NCBI GenBank assembly: GCA_964410665.1
Contig: CAYPIE010000020.1
Span: forward strand, 1-64,000
DNA: 64,000 nucleotides
From: CAYPIE01 sp964410665
GTDB taxonomy: Bacteria; Planctomycetota; Planctomycetia; Gemmatales; Gemmataceae
Reading direction: 5' to 3'
Below are positions 27,171 through 37,589 of the stretch, in pieces (within the stretch, counting starts at the first letter, position 1; every line of letters begins with the position of its first letter). Under the pieces are notes generated by a model that was given only the letters and a program-made list of their open reading frames with translations, was not told where the DNA came from and did no database searches. Both the position numbers and the translations under genes were made by a program.

Positions 27171-28367
27171 TTAGGAACGACACTGTGGATGGTTTAACGG
27201 TTTCCAGGCACCATTCTCCTTGGAGCTGGCGACGGACTGGGTAATGAAGTTCATGCCATCGACCCCATCGGCGACATTGGGATAGAGGCTATTCTTGCGA
27301 TCGAAGCTGGCTCCACTTAGCCTTTGGATCATATCCGCGTAGGCCGCGGCATAGACATTGGCGAACGCTTCAAAGAAGGCCTCAGGGTGGCCGCTCGGTA
27401 AGCGTGCCGAGGCGATGGCTGTCGGCTTGCTAAATGGGGCATTGGGATCGCGGGTGTAGATCCGATGGGGCTCGCCATTGACGCGGAAGAACATCTTATT
27501 CGGTTCTTCCTGATGCCATTCGAGCGACCCCTTGGTGCCATCGATCTCGATCCATAGATCATTCTCACGGCCATGTGAAACTTGGGAGGCGGTCACGGTG
27601 CCGAGTCCGCCATTGGCGTAGCGAATGACGGCGGTGCCGTAGTCATCTAAGGGTCGACCGGGCTCAAAGATCTTCAGCTGGCAACTCATCTCAGCGGGGA
27701 TCAGTCCGGTCATAAATCGTCCCAGATTATAGGCATGGGTGCCGATGTCACCAAAGCAGCCCGCCGCGCCGGACTTGGTTGGATCGGTCCGCCAGCTGGC
27801 CTGCTTGTGGTGCTCGGCCTCCAATCGCGTGCGCAGCCAGCCTTGAATATAAAACGCTCGGATCATCTGAATTTCGCCGAGCTCCCCGGCTAGAATCATC
27901 TCACGAGCTTGCCGCACCAGTGGATAACCGGTGTAGTTATGGGTGACGGCAAACACGATCCCCGTACGTTCGACGATCTTGGCCAGTTCCTCGGCCTGGG
28001 CGAGGTCAAAGGTCATCGGCTTGTCACACATGATGTTGAAGCCGGCCTCGGCAAAGGTTTTGGCAATGTCGAAATGGGTATGATTGGGCGTGGCGATACT
28101 GACCCAGTCGACGCGCTCGCCCCGTGGTCGTTTCGCCTCGGCAGCGGCCATCTCTTGATAAGAGCCGTAGGCACGTTCTGGGGGGATGCCGAAGGCAGGG
28201 GCGGAGGCCTTGGCCCGTTCGGGGTCAGATGACAGCGCACCAGCAACCAGTTCCGCTCGGTTATCGAGCAACGCTGCCCGCATATGTACGCCGCCAATGA
28301 ACGCTCCCTGGCCGCCACCGATCAGCCCCATACGAAGCTTGCGGTTCAGTGGTGCATTCATGCTCAT
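27171..28367 (-). CDS. Gfo/Idh/MocA family NAD(P)-dependent oxidoreductase
   Basis: 398 residues. The N-terminal Rossmann fold has GLIGGGQGAFIGGVH, with Gly-rich motif, and the CDKPMTFDLAQAEEL segment carries the conserved Lys-Pro of the family. The C-terminal domain shows KSGAAGCFGDIGTHAYNLGRF with the expected active-site GDxGxH histidine region. Such enzymes oxidise or reduce sugars, inositols or their acids. Start: ATG 28367 has AGGAGAG seven bases upstream; the frame is open up to 28523 but that region runs over the promoter. It is single, divergent from the next gene. Confidence 0.9.
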   Translation of the reverse strand: MSMNAPLNRKLRMGLIGGGQGAFIGGVHMRAALLDNRAELVAGALSSDPERAKASAPAFGIPPERAYGSYQEMAAAEAKRPRGERVDWVSIATPNHTHFDIAKTFAEAGFNIMCDKPMTFDLAQAEELAKIVERTGIVFAVTHNYTGYPLVRQAREMILAGELGEIQMIRAFYIQGWLRTRLEAEHHKQASWRTDPTKSGAAGCFGDIGTHAYNLGRFMTGLIPAEMSCQLKIFEPGRPLDDYGTAVIRYANGGLGTVTASQVSHGRENDLWIEIDGTKGSLEWHQEEPNKMFFRVNGEPHRIYTRDPNAPFSKPTAIASARLPSGHPEAFFEAFANVYAAAYADMIQRLSGASFDRKNSLYPNVADGVDGMNFITQSVASSKENGAWKPLNHPQCRS

Positions 28368-28516
28368 GCCGGTCTCTCCTGGTGGGATGATCTGAGGGGA
28401 TCGCCTTGTCTGGGTGTGGGGAATGTATGCCATTGCCCAGAGCACTTCAAGCAGGAAATAGCTCGGACAATTCGATAAGCTCAAAGTAGGGAAATTTTTT
28501 GCCAGGAGGCACACCA

Positions 28517-28876
28517 ATGGCACGTTGTGATGAGGGCTACTGTTGCCAGGTCTGCGGTCGCGATGTCGAACGGATCGTCGACTCAGATCTGTATTTACGC
28601 TACATCTTAGGGGAGGTGCGGCTTGAGCAGCTGCACTTGCACCCTGAACGGCACATCCGCTGTAACCCAGAACTCGCCCAGTATATCCAAGACCCTGCGT
28701 TTCCTCCGATCCATCTCAGCGGGGGATTCTCGAAAGCGGCACTGGATGCGGATTATGTTTGTTCTCGCGAACGCGAAGTGACTCAGGCTTGGCAGCGATT
28801 GCAGGCACTGCCAAGCCTCGGATTAACGCTGGCCGAATATCCCCTGGGGATCACTCCGGTTGTTGACCAGGAGTAA
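28517..28876 (+). CDS. Small Cys-containing protein of unknown function
   Basis: 119 residues starting MARCDEGYCCQVCGRDVERI. A CxxC pair (CCQVCG) with nearby further Cys and a later RCNPELAQYI suggests metal binding, but a full four-ligand site is not obvious. DSDLYLRYILGEVRLEQLHLHPERHIRCNP is a recognisable block of planctomycete hypothetical proteins (from memory). Start ATG 28517 follows GGAGG. It is six bases upstream of the endonuclease III-like gene and surely co-transcribed; the pairing hints at a DNA-related role, not more. Confidence 0.7.
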   Translation: MARCDEGYCCQVCGRDVERIVDSDLYLRYILGEVRLEQLHLHPERHIRCNPELAQYIQDPAFPPIHLSGGFSKAALDADYVCSREREVTQAWQRLQALPSLGLTLAEYPLGITPVVDQE

Positions 28877-28882
28877 CCCAGC

Positions 28883-29647
28883 ATGCCACGGAGGAACCGC
28901 AATTCGCCTGACTTGGACCAGGCTCGGCAACGCCTACGTACCGTCCATGAACGACTATGCCAAGCTTATGGCTGCCCGGTCGACTTTTTCTCCGCAAAAC
29001 CACCATTGGATGAATTGGTCGCCGCTCTACTCTCGCATCGGACGCGCAATCCCGCCTCGACCCAGGCGTATCACGCCTTGAAGCGGCATTTCGCAGACTG
29101 GACCGCCGTCCGCGATGCCCCGACCGGGGATGTCGAGGCGGCCATCGCCGGTTGTACCTGGCCCGAGCAAAAAGCACCGCGGATTCAACAAGTGCTCCGC
29201 GAAATCACAGCTCGTCGGGGCGGTGAGCTGTCGCTCGATTTTTTAACCCAGCTGAGCGTCCCGCAGGCCCGCGCCTGGCTGACCCAGCTACCCGGTGTCG
29301 GCCCCAAGACGAGTGCTGCCGTACTCTTGTTTAGTCGTTTGCGCATGCCCGCGTTGCCAGTCGATAGTCACCATCATCGAGTGGCTGCTCGGCTCGCGAT
29401 CGTCCCCGACAATATGGCGGTCGGACCCGCCCACGCCTGGCTTGAAGGATTATTACCTAGCGATTGGTCTGCCCAACAAGTCTATGATCATCACGAACTG
29501 CTCATGTTTCATGGGCAAAAGACTTGTCATTTTACCAACCCCGATTGTCGTGCTTGTTGTGTCAACGATATCTGCCCCACGGGACAGGAGCGTTTACAAC
29601 GCTTGACCTATCGGCGACAGCCCCCCAAAGAGGGTCTGAGAGAGTAG
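28883..29647 (+). CDS. Endonuclease III-like DNA glycosylase with 4Fe-4S cluster
   Basis: 254 residues of the HhH-GPD superfamily. The helix-hairpin-helix LPGVGPKTSAAVLLFSRL includes the catalytic-lysine position (GPKTS; K matches Nth Lys120), followed by VDSHHHRVAARL, whose aspartate is the catalytic Asp. A C-terminal CHFTNPDCRACCVNDICP fits C-x6-C-x2-C-x5-C, the endonuclease III iron-sulfur loop. It excises oxidised pyrimidines and may cleave abasic sites. Sequence is more divergent than classical nth (no gene symbol given); it may be a subfamily with different lesion preference. Downstream of the small Cys protein. Confidence 0.88.
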   Translation: MPRRNRNSPDLDQARQRLRTVHERLCQAYGCPVDFFSAKPPLDELVAALLSHRTRNPASTQAYHALKRHFADWTAVRDAPTGDVEAAIAGCTWPEQKAPRIQQVLREITARRGGELSLDFLTQLSVPQARAWLTQLPGVGPKTSAAVLLFSRLRMPALPVDSHHHRVAARLAIVPDNMAVGPAHAWLEGLLPSDWSAQQVYDHHELLMFHGQKTCHFTNPDCRACCVNDICPTGQERLQRLTYRRQPPKEGLRE

Positions 29648-29711
29648 CCACGGGCCTCGGAATGATGGAAGACGGGGTCGAGAGCTGCTCGCACCCGGCC
29701 CCGTGAGTGGC

Positions 29712-29999
29712 TCAGTTATGGCGGATCACCTCGCCGCCGTTGCGCGTCGCGAACGCACGCCAGCTGGCAAGGTCAACGCTGGCACCGACCAACCGTACGC
29801 TGCCGTCGAGGAAGCAAACCTTCATGCCGCCAGTGTGGTTGCGGGGAAATCGATGAGAGCAAAGCCCACTATGTCGACCAAGTGGGTTCCCAATACCGTG
29901 CGGAGAATGGTCCGCTGGGAGTTTCGTGCGAGTCGTATCCCGCTCACCCTGAGGACGGGAGATAGGTATTCGTCGAAGAAGATCTCCATCGAAGGGCAA
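29712..29999 (-). pseudogene. Remnant of a DUF1559 (pseudopilin-like) gene, C-terminus only
   Basis: The last ~55 residues read NHTGGMKVCFLDGSVRLV...SWRAFATRNGGEVIRHN, the classic DUF1559 end (H-x9-DG and GGEV). The sequence upstream in this frame (LLRRIPISRPQGERD) has no DUF1559 similarity, and the GFTLIELLVV start is absent, so the gene has lost its N-terminal ~250 residues. It lies directly downstream of the two small lipoproteins and DUF1559 gene of this locus on the same strand, consistent with a decayed tandem copy. Confidence 0.65.
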
Positions 30000-30005
30000 G
30001 AGAAT

Positions 30006-30311
30006 CTAGCGATTTTGCGCTTTTTGAAAGGTCTGGCACGATTGTGCGGCAGCTTTCCAGTTCCCGGCCCGAGCATTCGCCAGAATGGCCTGAAAGAAGA
30101 TTGCCTCCTGTTCTCCGAGCTTGTCCTCACGTTGTCGTTGGTCGACGACCGTCTGGACCTCAGCTAATTGCTCGGGATCACGTGCGGCACAGGCTGTGCA
30201 CAGCTGGTTCAGCAAGTCCAGGTTCTCAGGCCGGGTCACTTCGGGGTATTGGGTACAGCCAGGGAACAGCACCCAGATAACGATGGGCCATGGGATTAGT
30301 CGCTGCATCAT
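30006..30311 (-). CDS. Small lipoprotein, paralogue of the neighbouring lipoprotein
   Basis: 101 residues. The signal peptide ends in a lipobox (VIWVLFPGC at the cleavage site), so it is predicted to be lipidated and membrane-anchored. The mature part is helical. Its final segment EAIFFQAILANARAGNWKAA aligns with TEWLRDIIADGRAGNWAKGQ of the next gene upstream, sharing RAGNW, so the two are tandem paralogues. Start: two ATGs at 30311/30308 follow GGGAGAG. Third in the group DUF1559 (30641-31720), lipoprotein, lipoprotein. Function unknown. Confidence 0.75.
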   Translation of the reverse strand: MMQRLIPWPIVIWVLFPGCTQYPEVTRPENLDLLNQLCTACAARDPEQLAEVQTVVDQRQREDKLGEQEAIFFQAILANARAGNWKAAAQSCQTFQKAQNR

Positions 30312-30328
30312 CTCTCCCACTGATTGGG

Positions 30329-30637
30329 TCAAGGGCCACCCTCGACCTGGGCCTGCATCAGTTCCCGAGCGGCGGCCTGGCCCTTGGCCCAGTTCCCGGC
30401 GCGGCCATCGGCAATTATGTCCCGGAGCCATTCAGTTTCCCGAGCAGACAACTCACCCACCTGATGGGCATCCTCTACCATCTGTGCCACCTTGTCCAGC
30501 CGGTCCTTCGCCTGACGATCGCAAATCGACACGAGGGCCTTCGCAATTTCATAGGCCTTTGGGCTCGTTTTGCCGTAGCCACACCCTACCAAGGCTAGAG
30601 GAACATACAGGAGGATCCAGCGGTATCGGTTACGCAT
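30329..30637 (-). CDS. Small lipoprotein downstream of DUF1559 gene
   Basis: 102 residues. MRNRYRWILLYVPLALVGCG is a lipoprotein signal with lipobox ALVGC. The mature helix-rich part (AYEIAKALVSICDRQAKDRL...GELSARETEWLRDI) ends with RAGNW like its downstream paralogue. Its start is three bases after the stop of the DUF1559 gene, so the two are probably translated in sequence. A similar arrangement, DUF1559 followed by a small lipoprotein, recurs at 61636-62960. No family is known to me. Confidence 0.78.
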   Translation of the reverse strand: MRNRYRWILLYVPLALVGCGYGKTSPKAYEIAKALVSICDRQAKDRLDKVAQMVEDAHQVGELSARETEWLRDIIADGRAGNWAKGQAAARELMQAQVEGGP

Positions 30638-30640
30638 GGG

Positions 30641-31720
<1,080 letters not shown>

Positions 31721-31771
31721 GGAAAGCTCCGGGGGATTGATTTGCTTTCACTTCAGATGTATTTAGGCTAG

Positions 31772-31790
31772 CCTAATAAACAATATTAGG
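31772..31790. promoter_or_regulatory. AT-rich inverted repeat overlapping a promoter
   Basis: CCTAATA (31772-31778) and TATTAGG (31784-31790) form a 7-base dyad with a five-base AACAA loop; an overlapping 12-base palindrome TAGGCTAGCCTA is at 31764-31775. It lies 50-70 bases upstream of the DUF1559 gene start (31720) and overlaps its candidate -10 box, as an operator would. This AT-rich patch stands out in GC-rich DNA. Confidence 0.45.
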
Positions 31791-31809
31791 GTGTCAGTAG
31801 GGCTGTCAA
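31783..31809 (-). promoter_or_regulatory. Candidate promoter for the minus-strand DUF1559 gene
   Basis: On the minus strand TTGACA (31804-31809, full consensus) is followed after 15 bases by TAATAT (31783-31788). The 15-base spacer is short, so activity might need a helper. About 65 bases upstream of the ATG at 31720. Confidence 0.4.
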
Positions 31810-31898
31810 GGGATCTTCCTCGTCTGGTCAGTGCTGTGCCAGTTGTGGGCAAGAAACAGACAGCTTGAGGCCAGCCGTTGGCCTTTATCTTAGGAAAT

Positions 31899-31920
31899 GT
31901 GCCACCGCCAACGGTGGCAC
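31899..31920. repeat. Stem-loop between divergent DUF1559 genes
   Basis: GTGCCACCG (31899-31907) pairs with CGGTGGCAC (31912-31920) around a CCAA loop. It lies 64 bases upstream of the DUF1559 gene at 31984 and could be a leader hairpin in that gene's transcript or an operator. Not followed by a T-run, so not a terminator. Confidence 0.4.
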
Positions 31921-31983
31921 CAGACTTGCGTGTTCTGGTGCGATTTTCACGCTTCCATGGATTCGCCTGAGAAGGATGAAGCT

Positions 31984-33000
<1,017 letters not shown>

Positions 33001-33115
33001 GCCCGACCGTCAACCACCCAGAGAGCGCCGGTCAGTTGCGACGGGATGCCGCACGGCGTAGAATCGTCTTGCTTTAACCTAAGATCCCGTTTGCTTTGAT
33101 CTGGAGAAGACCCTG

Positions 33116-34030
33116 ATGCAGACGACACGTCGTGCGTTTTTGCAGCAATCCCTAGCCACCGGTCTGAGCCTCGGCGTCATGGGCCGCGCCGCCGGCGCCC
33201 TGGCCCAGGACAAGCAGCCTCTGTTCAAGATCTCTCTGGCACAGTGGTCGCTCAACCGGGCGTTTTTCAACGGCGATCTTAACCCGTTGAACTTCGCCCG
33301 CATCGCCAAGAACGACTATCAGATCGACGCCATCGAGTACGTCAACCAGTTCTACAAGGCTAAGAAGGGCGACGAGGCCTACCTGGCCGAGCTCAAGAAG
33401 GTGGCCGACGGGGAGGGCGTCAAAAGCTTGCTGATCATGTGCGACGGCGAAGGCCAGCTGGGCGACCCGAACGAGGCCAAGCGCAAGCAGGCCGTGGCCA
33501 ACCACAAGGCCTGGCTCGAGTGGGCCAAGGCGCTGGGCTGCCACTCGATTCGCGTCAACGCCGGCAGCCGTGGCAGCTACAAAGAACAGCAAGAGCGGGC
33601 GGCCAATGGCCTGGCCATGCTCTGCGATCTCGCGGCTCCGTACGACCTCAACGTGCTGGTCGAGAACCACGGCGGTCTGTCGTCCAACGGCCAGTGGCTG
33701 GCCGGCGTCATGAAAATGGTCGGCAAGCCCAACATTGGCACCCTGCCGGACTTTGGGAACTTCCGCGTCAGCAAGGATGAGATGTACGACCGCTACCAGG
33801 GGGTGAAGGAATTGATGCCCTTTGCCAAGGCGGTCAGCGCCAAGTCGAATAACTTCGACGCCGCGGGCAACGAGGTCGCCACCGATTACCTAAAGATGAT
33901 GCAGATCGTCCTCGATGCCGGCTATCATGGTTATGTGGGCATCGAGTTCGAGGGCCGGTCGATGCCGGCCCCGGCGGGCATCCGCGCTACCAAAAAGCTG
34001 CTGGAGAAGGTCCGCAAACAGTTAAGCTGA
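33116..34030 (+). CDS. Exported sugar phosphate isomerase/epimerase, xylose isomerase-like
   Basis: 304 residues. The N-terminus TTRRAFLQQSLATGLSLGVM followed by a hydrophobic stretch and ALAQD is a Tat-type twin-arginine signal, so the protein is predicted to be exported. The TIM barrel has SLAQWSLNR, VENHGGLSSNGQWLAGVM (Glu-x-His), GTLPDFGNFRVS (Asp) and YVGIEFEGRS (Glu), metal-site segments of the family. It probably isomerises a carbohydrate in the cell envelope, as many planctomycetes export such enzymes. Start ATG 33116 begins right before the RR. Followed closely (8 bases) by the Uma2 gene. Confidence 0.88.
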   Translation: MQTTRRAFLQQSLATGLSLGVMGRAAGALAQDKQPLFKISLAQWSLNRAFFNGDLNPLNFARIAKNDYQIDAIEYVNQFYKAKKGDEAYLAELKKVADGEGVKSLLIMCDGEGQLGDPNEAKRKQAVANHKAWLEWAKALGCHSIRVNAGSRGSYKEQQERAANGLAMLCDLAAPYDLNVLVENHGGLSSNGQWLAGVMKMVGKPNIGTLPDFGNFRVSKDEMYDRYQGVKELMPFAKAVSAKSNNFDAAGNEVATDYLKMMQIVLDAGYHGYVGIEFEGRSMPAPAGIRATKKLLEKVRKQLS

Positions 34031-34037
34031 GACCAGC

Positions 34038-34724
34038 ATGAACCTGCCTGGACGTTTGGAGCAGGCCTTGCGCGTCCCTGCCGGGGCATCGACCCTGGCG
34101 GGGTTCCGTCGTTGGGTCACCGGCGATGATTTTCCCGAGGACCTGTCCGCGACCTACTTCCAGGGGGAGCTTTTCCTTGACATGTCGCCTGAACGGCTCG
34201 GTTCGCATAACGCGGTAAAGATGGAACTTGGCCGCGTGCTTGGGGATCTGACCAAAAAGGCGGACCTGGGGAAGTGGTTCCCCGATGGGATGCTGTTGAC
34301 CAATCATGAAGCGGACTTCGCAACCGAACCGGATAGCATGTTCGTTGCCTGGGAAACCGTGGAAACTGGTCGCGTCCAGTTGGTCGCGAGTGCAGACGGC
34401 CTTGATGTGGTCGAGGTGCGGGGTACGCCCGACCTGGTCGTCGAGGTGGTCAGCCCCTCCTCGGTGACCAAGGACAACGATCTCTTGCGCGACGGCTATC
34501 ACCGGGCTGGGATCCCGGAGTATTGGCTGATCGACGCCCGTGGCGACGACCTGCGCTTTGACATCCTGGAACGAACGCCTGCAGATTACCAAGCGGTGCC
34601 CCCCCGAGCGGGTTGGATCCACTCGGCTGTGTTTGGCCGCGAGTTGCAGCTCAGCCGCCAGCGTGACCGAATTGGCCAGTGGGACTATGAACTGCAGCTT
34701 CAACCCACCCCCCCCAGAAAATGA
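34038..34724 (+). CDS. Uma2 family putative restriction-endonuclease-like protein
   Basis: 228 residues of the Uma2 (DUF820) fold. FQGELFLDMSPERLGSHNAVKMELGRVL, ATEPDSMF and the core TPDLVVEVVSPSSVTKDNDLLRDGYHRAGIPEYWLID match this PD-(D/E)XK nuclease-like family, with D and ExE/V catalytic-type residues in DLVVEVVSP. Function in bacteria is unproven; the family is abundant in planctomycetes and cyanobacteria. Its stop overlaps the start of nnrE (ATGA), so translation is coupled. Confidence 0.85.
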   Translation: MNLPGRLEQALRVPAGASTLAGFRRWVTGDDFPEDLSATYFQGELFLDMSPERLGSHNAVKMELGRVLGDLTKKADLGKWFPDGMLLTNHEADFATEPDSMFVAWETVETGRVQLVASADGLDVVEVRGTPDLVVEVVSPSSVTKDNDLLRDGYHRAGIPEYWLIDARGDDLRFDILERTPADYQAVPPRAGWIHSAVFGRELQLSRQRDRIGQWDYELQLQPTPPRK

Positions 34725-35404
34725 ACGAACTACCCCTTACCCGCGATCAGGTCCGGCTCGTCGACAAGCATGCCATCGAAGAATTTGGCATGCCCGGGGT
34801 CATCCTGATGGAAAACGCCAGTCGTGGTACCGCCGATTGGCTGGTCGAGTTGCGTACCGATGATCGACCAGTGCTGATTGTTTGTGGCAAGGGCAACAAC
34901 GGCGGCGACGGATTCGCAATTGCCCGCCACCTCGACAACCGGGGCATACCCGTTGAGGTGCTTCTCTTCGCTGAGCCAGAGAGCATTCATGGGGATGCAG
35001 CGATCAATCTGTATATACTAAAACAAATGAGTGTGCCCTTGCTGGTCCTCCCTGAACCGGCAGTGGTCCAGGAACGCTTCGCCGCGGCTGGCTGGGTGGT
35101 CGATGCCCTGTTGGGCACGGGCATGACCAGTGCCCCGCACGAGCCATTTGCCAACGTCATTCGGGCGATCAACCAACGTGGGGGATACGTCCTGGCTGTC
35201 GATGTACCGTCTGGTCTGGACTGCAACACGGGGACGCCGTATGAACCCACGGTGCGGGCATCGCACACCGCCACCTTTGTCGCGCCCAAGGTCGGCTTTG
35301 CTCAGGCCCGCGCATGGACGGGCGAGGTCCGGGTCATCGATATTGGCGTGCCCCGGCAAGTGATTGAGGGAGTCCGGCATGGAGGCACTGGAGTTTCTGG
35401 ATAA
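34721..35404 (+). CDS. nnrE: NAD(P)H-hydrate epimerase (stand-alone YjeF N-terminal domain)
   Basis: 227 residues. RLVDKHAIEEFGMPGVILMENASRGTADWL, GKGNNGGDGFAIARHL, VDALLGTGM and VDVPSGLDCNTGTP are hallmark motifs of the YjeF_N fold. It converts R-NAD(P)HX to S-NAD(P)HX so that a separate dehydratase can repair it. The C-terminal NnrD kinase-like domain of E. coli-type fusions is absent here and not found elsewhere in the window. It overlaps Uma2 by 4 bases and holA by 26 bases, a compact operon. Confidence 0.93.
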   Translation: MNELPLTRDQVRLVDKHAIEEFGMPGVILMENASRGTADWLVELRTDDRPVLIVCGKGNNGGDGFAIARHLDNRGIPVEVLLFAEPESIHGDAAINLYILKQMSVPLLVLPEPAVVQERFAAAGWVVDALLGTGMTSAPHEPFANVIRAINQRGGYVLAVDVPSGLDCNTGTPYEPTVRASHTATFVAPKVGFAQARAWTGEVRVIDIGVPRQVIEGVRHGGTGVSG

Positions 35405-36389
35405 CGCGGCCAAGGCCCCGCTTGAGCCGTACTATTTCCTGGTGGGGGATGAGGACTTTCTCAAGCGACAAGTGCTCGCGGTCCTGCAGCCCAAAATTCT
35501 TGAACAGGGCGATCCCGCCTTTGCTCTGTCCAGCTATCCCGGTGACAAGCTCGACTTTTCCACCGTGCGCAATGAGTTGGACACGCTGCCCTTTCTTGCC
35601 TCACGTCGCCTGGTTATCATCCAACAGGCCGATCCGTTTGTCACCCGTCATCGTCCAGCGCTCGAACAATATGTCGATACTCCCTCGACGAGTGGCGTGC
35701 TGATTCTTGATGTCAAGAGCCTTCCGGCAACCACCAAGCTGTCCAAGCGGATTAAGACGAGTCGCCGCATTGACTGTAAAGCGTTGCCATCACATCGGTT
35801 GCCGGCATGGTGTATCAAGTGGGCCAAGGCTCAAACGGGCAAGCGACTTACGACGTCTGCCGGCCAGCTCCTGGTCGACCTTGTGGGACCGTTCATGGGG
35901 ATGCTCGATCAGGAGCTGGCCAAGCTCGCTACCTATGTGGGTACGCGGGCCAGCATCGAAGTGGAGGATGTCGATCAACTGGTGGGTCGTAGCCGCGAGG
36001 CGGACATCTGGAAAATTCTCACCGCGGTGGGCGAGGGTAACCCTTCCGCGGCAGTGCAGATCCTGCAAGAGCTGTTCGCACAAAATGAAGAGCCACAACA
36101 AATCCTGGGTGCCTTTCGCAAACAGCTTCGCGAACTTGCTCAGACCGGGTTTTTAGTGCGGCAGGGCATGCCTATCGATGCGGCGATGGATGAAGCGGGC
36201 ATTGCCGTTCACTGGCGGTCCAAACGGGATGGTCTGCGGCAACAGCTCCGCCACTTAGGCCACCGGCGACTAGAAAAGCTCTATGAGTGGATGCTCGAGG
36301 TCGAGCTCGGCATGAAAGGGAGTAGCCCACTAAAGTCGGAGTTATTGCTTGAACGCTTGTTGGTGCAGTTAGCCAAACCGCGAACCTAA
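35379..36389 (+). CDS. holA: DNA polymerase III subunit delta
   Basis: 336 residues, family size. N-terminal YYFLVGDEDFLKRQVLAVLQ, LDTLPFLASRRLVIIQQADPF, and the C-terminal ELEELAKLATYVGTRASIEVEDVDQLVGR segment with EEPQQILGAFRKQLRELAQT identify HolA. It opens the sliding clamp within the clamp loader. Start ATG 35379 has GAGGGAG upstream and lies inside the end of nnrE; a longer frame from 35364 (MRESG) is possible but lacks the site. Last gene of the run 33116-36389. Confidence 0.9.
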   Translation: MEALEFLDNAAKAPLEPYYFLVGDEDFLKRQVLAVLQPKILEQGDPAFALSSYPGDKLDFSTVRNELDTLPFLASRRLVIIQQADPFVTRHRPALEQYVDTPSTSGVLILDVKSLPATTKLSKRIKTSRRIDCKALPSHRLPAWCIKWAKAQTGKRLTTSAGQLLVDLVGPFMGMLDQELAKLATYVGTRASIEVEDVDQLVGRSREADIWKILTAVGEGNPSAAVQILQELFAQNEEPQQILGAFRKQLRELAQTGFLVRQGMPIDAAMDEAGIAVHWRSKRDGLRQQLRHLGHRRLEKLYEWMLEVELGMKGSSPLKSELLLERLLVQLAKPRT

Positions 36390-36469
36390 GCACGAATTCA
36401 CTTTCCCTTTCGCGGCGGCTCCTCTTAGGATGACGAACAAGGTCCATTCTCTTCCCGAGGAGTCGAATC

Positions 36470-37447
36470 ATGAAGTTGCGTATCCTCGCCAGTCTACTCG
36501 TGCTTATGACTGCCAGCGCACCGGTGGGTGCCCAGATTCAGGTCGAAAAGACGGCCAACACGGTCCAGTTTGTCCAGGATGGTAAACTGTTGACCGAATA
36601 CCACATCGGCCCCAAGGTGGCCAAACCCTACTTCTGGCCGGTGATGGCTCCCGGACAGGTCCCCGTCACCCGCGCCTGGCCGATGGAAAAGGCGACCAAG
36701 GGCGGCAGTACCGACCATGTGCATCAGAAATCGCTATGGTTTTGTCACGGCGATGTCATTCCCGAAGGAATCCAACTCAAGGTCAAGATTCCGAATGTCG
36801 CCGGGGTGGATTACTGGGCGGAGCACCCCGGTCACGGTCATATTGTTTGTACGAATGTTAAGATAGGATCCACCGGCGGTGAGATCGGCAAGGTCGTCAC
36901 CTCCAACGAGTGGCTCACCCCCAAGGGCCAGAAGATCCTCGACGAAACGCGAACCATCACCGTCAAGCCCATGGCCGAGGGTTGGCTGCTGGTGTTGGAC
37001 TGCGACTTGGCTGCCAGCGTCTGTCCGATCACATTCGGCGACACCAAGGAGGGCTCGATGGGCGTGCGAGTCAACGACCAGCTCACCGAGCGCAAGGGGG
37101 GCGTTCTGACCAACGACCAAGGCAAACAGAAAGAGAAGAATCTATGGGGCCGTCAGGCCCGCTGGTGCGACTATTCGGGCAAGGTCGACGGCGAGGAGGT
37201 CGGGATTGCGATCTTCGACGCCCCGTCGAACTCGGTGCAGGCCTGCTGGCATGCTCGCGGCTACGGCCTGCTGGCGGCCAATCCGTTCGGCCGCCAGCGC
37301 TCCCGGTTCCCCGACCGCAAGGGGCAGACCGATCTGGTTAAGCTGGACAAGGGCGAGCACCTCAAGCTCCGTTATGGTGTCTACGTACACACTGGCGACG
37401 TCGAGTCGGGTAAGGTGGCCGAGGCGTTTACCGCGTTCGCGGAGTAA
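36470..37447 (+). CDS. Secreted PmoA-like protein (DUF6807 family)
   Basis: 325 residues with signal peptide (LASLLVLMTASAPVGAQ). Conserved blocks are DHVHQKSLWFCHGDV, VDYWAEHPGHGHIV, FGDTKEGSMGVRV, and ACWHARGYGLLAANPFGR, diagnostic of the planctomycete/Verrucomicrobia PmoA-like family. Despite the name used in databases, there is no evidence here for methane oxidation; the His-rich blocks could bind metal or sugar. ATG 36470 follows GAGGAG. Placed 80 bases after holA and 142 bases before the MITE-like element. Confidence 0.85.
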   Translation: MKLRILASLLVLMTASAPVGAQIQVEKTANTVQFVQDGKLLTEYHIGPKVAKPYFWPVMAPGQVPVTRAWPMEKATKGGSTDHVHQKSLWFCHGDVIPEGIQLKVKIPNVAGVDYWAEHPGHGHIVCTNVKIGSTGGEIGKVVTSNEWLTPKGQKILDETRTITVKPMAEGWLLVLDCDLAASVCPITFGDTKEGSMGVRVNDQLTERKGGVLTNDQGKQKEKNLWGRQARWCDYSGKVDGEEVGIAIFDAPSNSVQACWHARGYGLLAANPFGRQRSRFPDRKGQTDLVKLDKGEHLKLRYGVYVHTGDVESGKVAEAFTAFAE

Positions 37448-37589
37448 CAGTCCCTGGTGGGCGGCGAGTCGACCCGCTGCGTCAAACTGGCCGCCCTATT
37501 GCATGGCCGTCACAGATTCTGCGCGTGATCCGCAACGAGGGGAGCCATCGGCTGGCCCGCCGCGACATCGCGGCTCGGTGGGTTTTTCA
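37448..37589. other. Short non-coding flank containing the left 8-bp direct repeat of the element
   Basis: No gene. The 8-bp GTTTTTCA at 37582-37589 immediately precedes the MITE-like element and recurs at 37908-37915 on its other side. The bases CGGCTCGGTGG just before it are also found next to the direct repeat of the second element (in inverse orientation). Confidence 0.6.

Noticed and set aside
36470..37447. Methane monooxygenase subunit (PmoA)
   Set aside because: The protein is a soluble, secreted DUF6807-type protein. True PmoA is a multi-span membrane protein; only the database name is shared.
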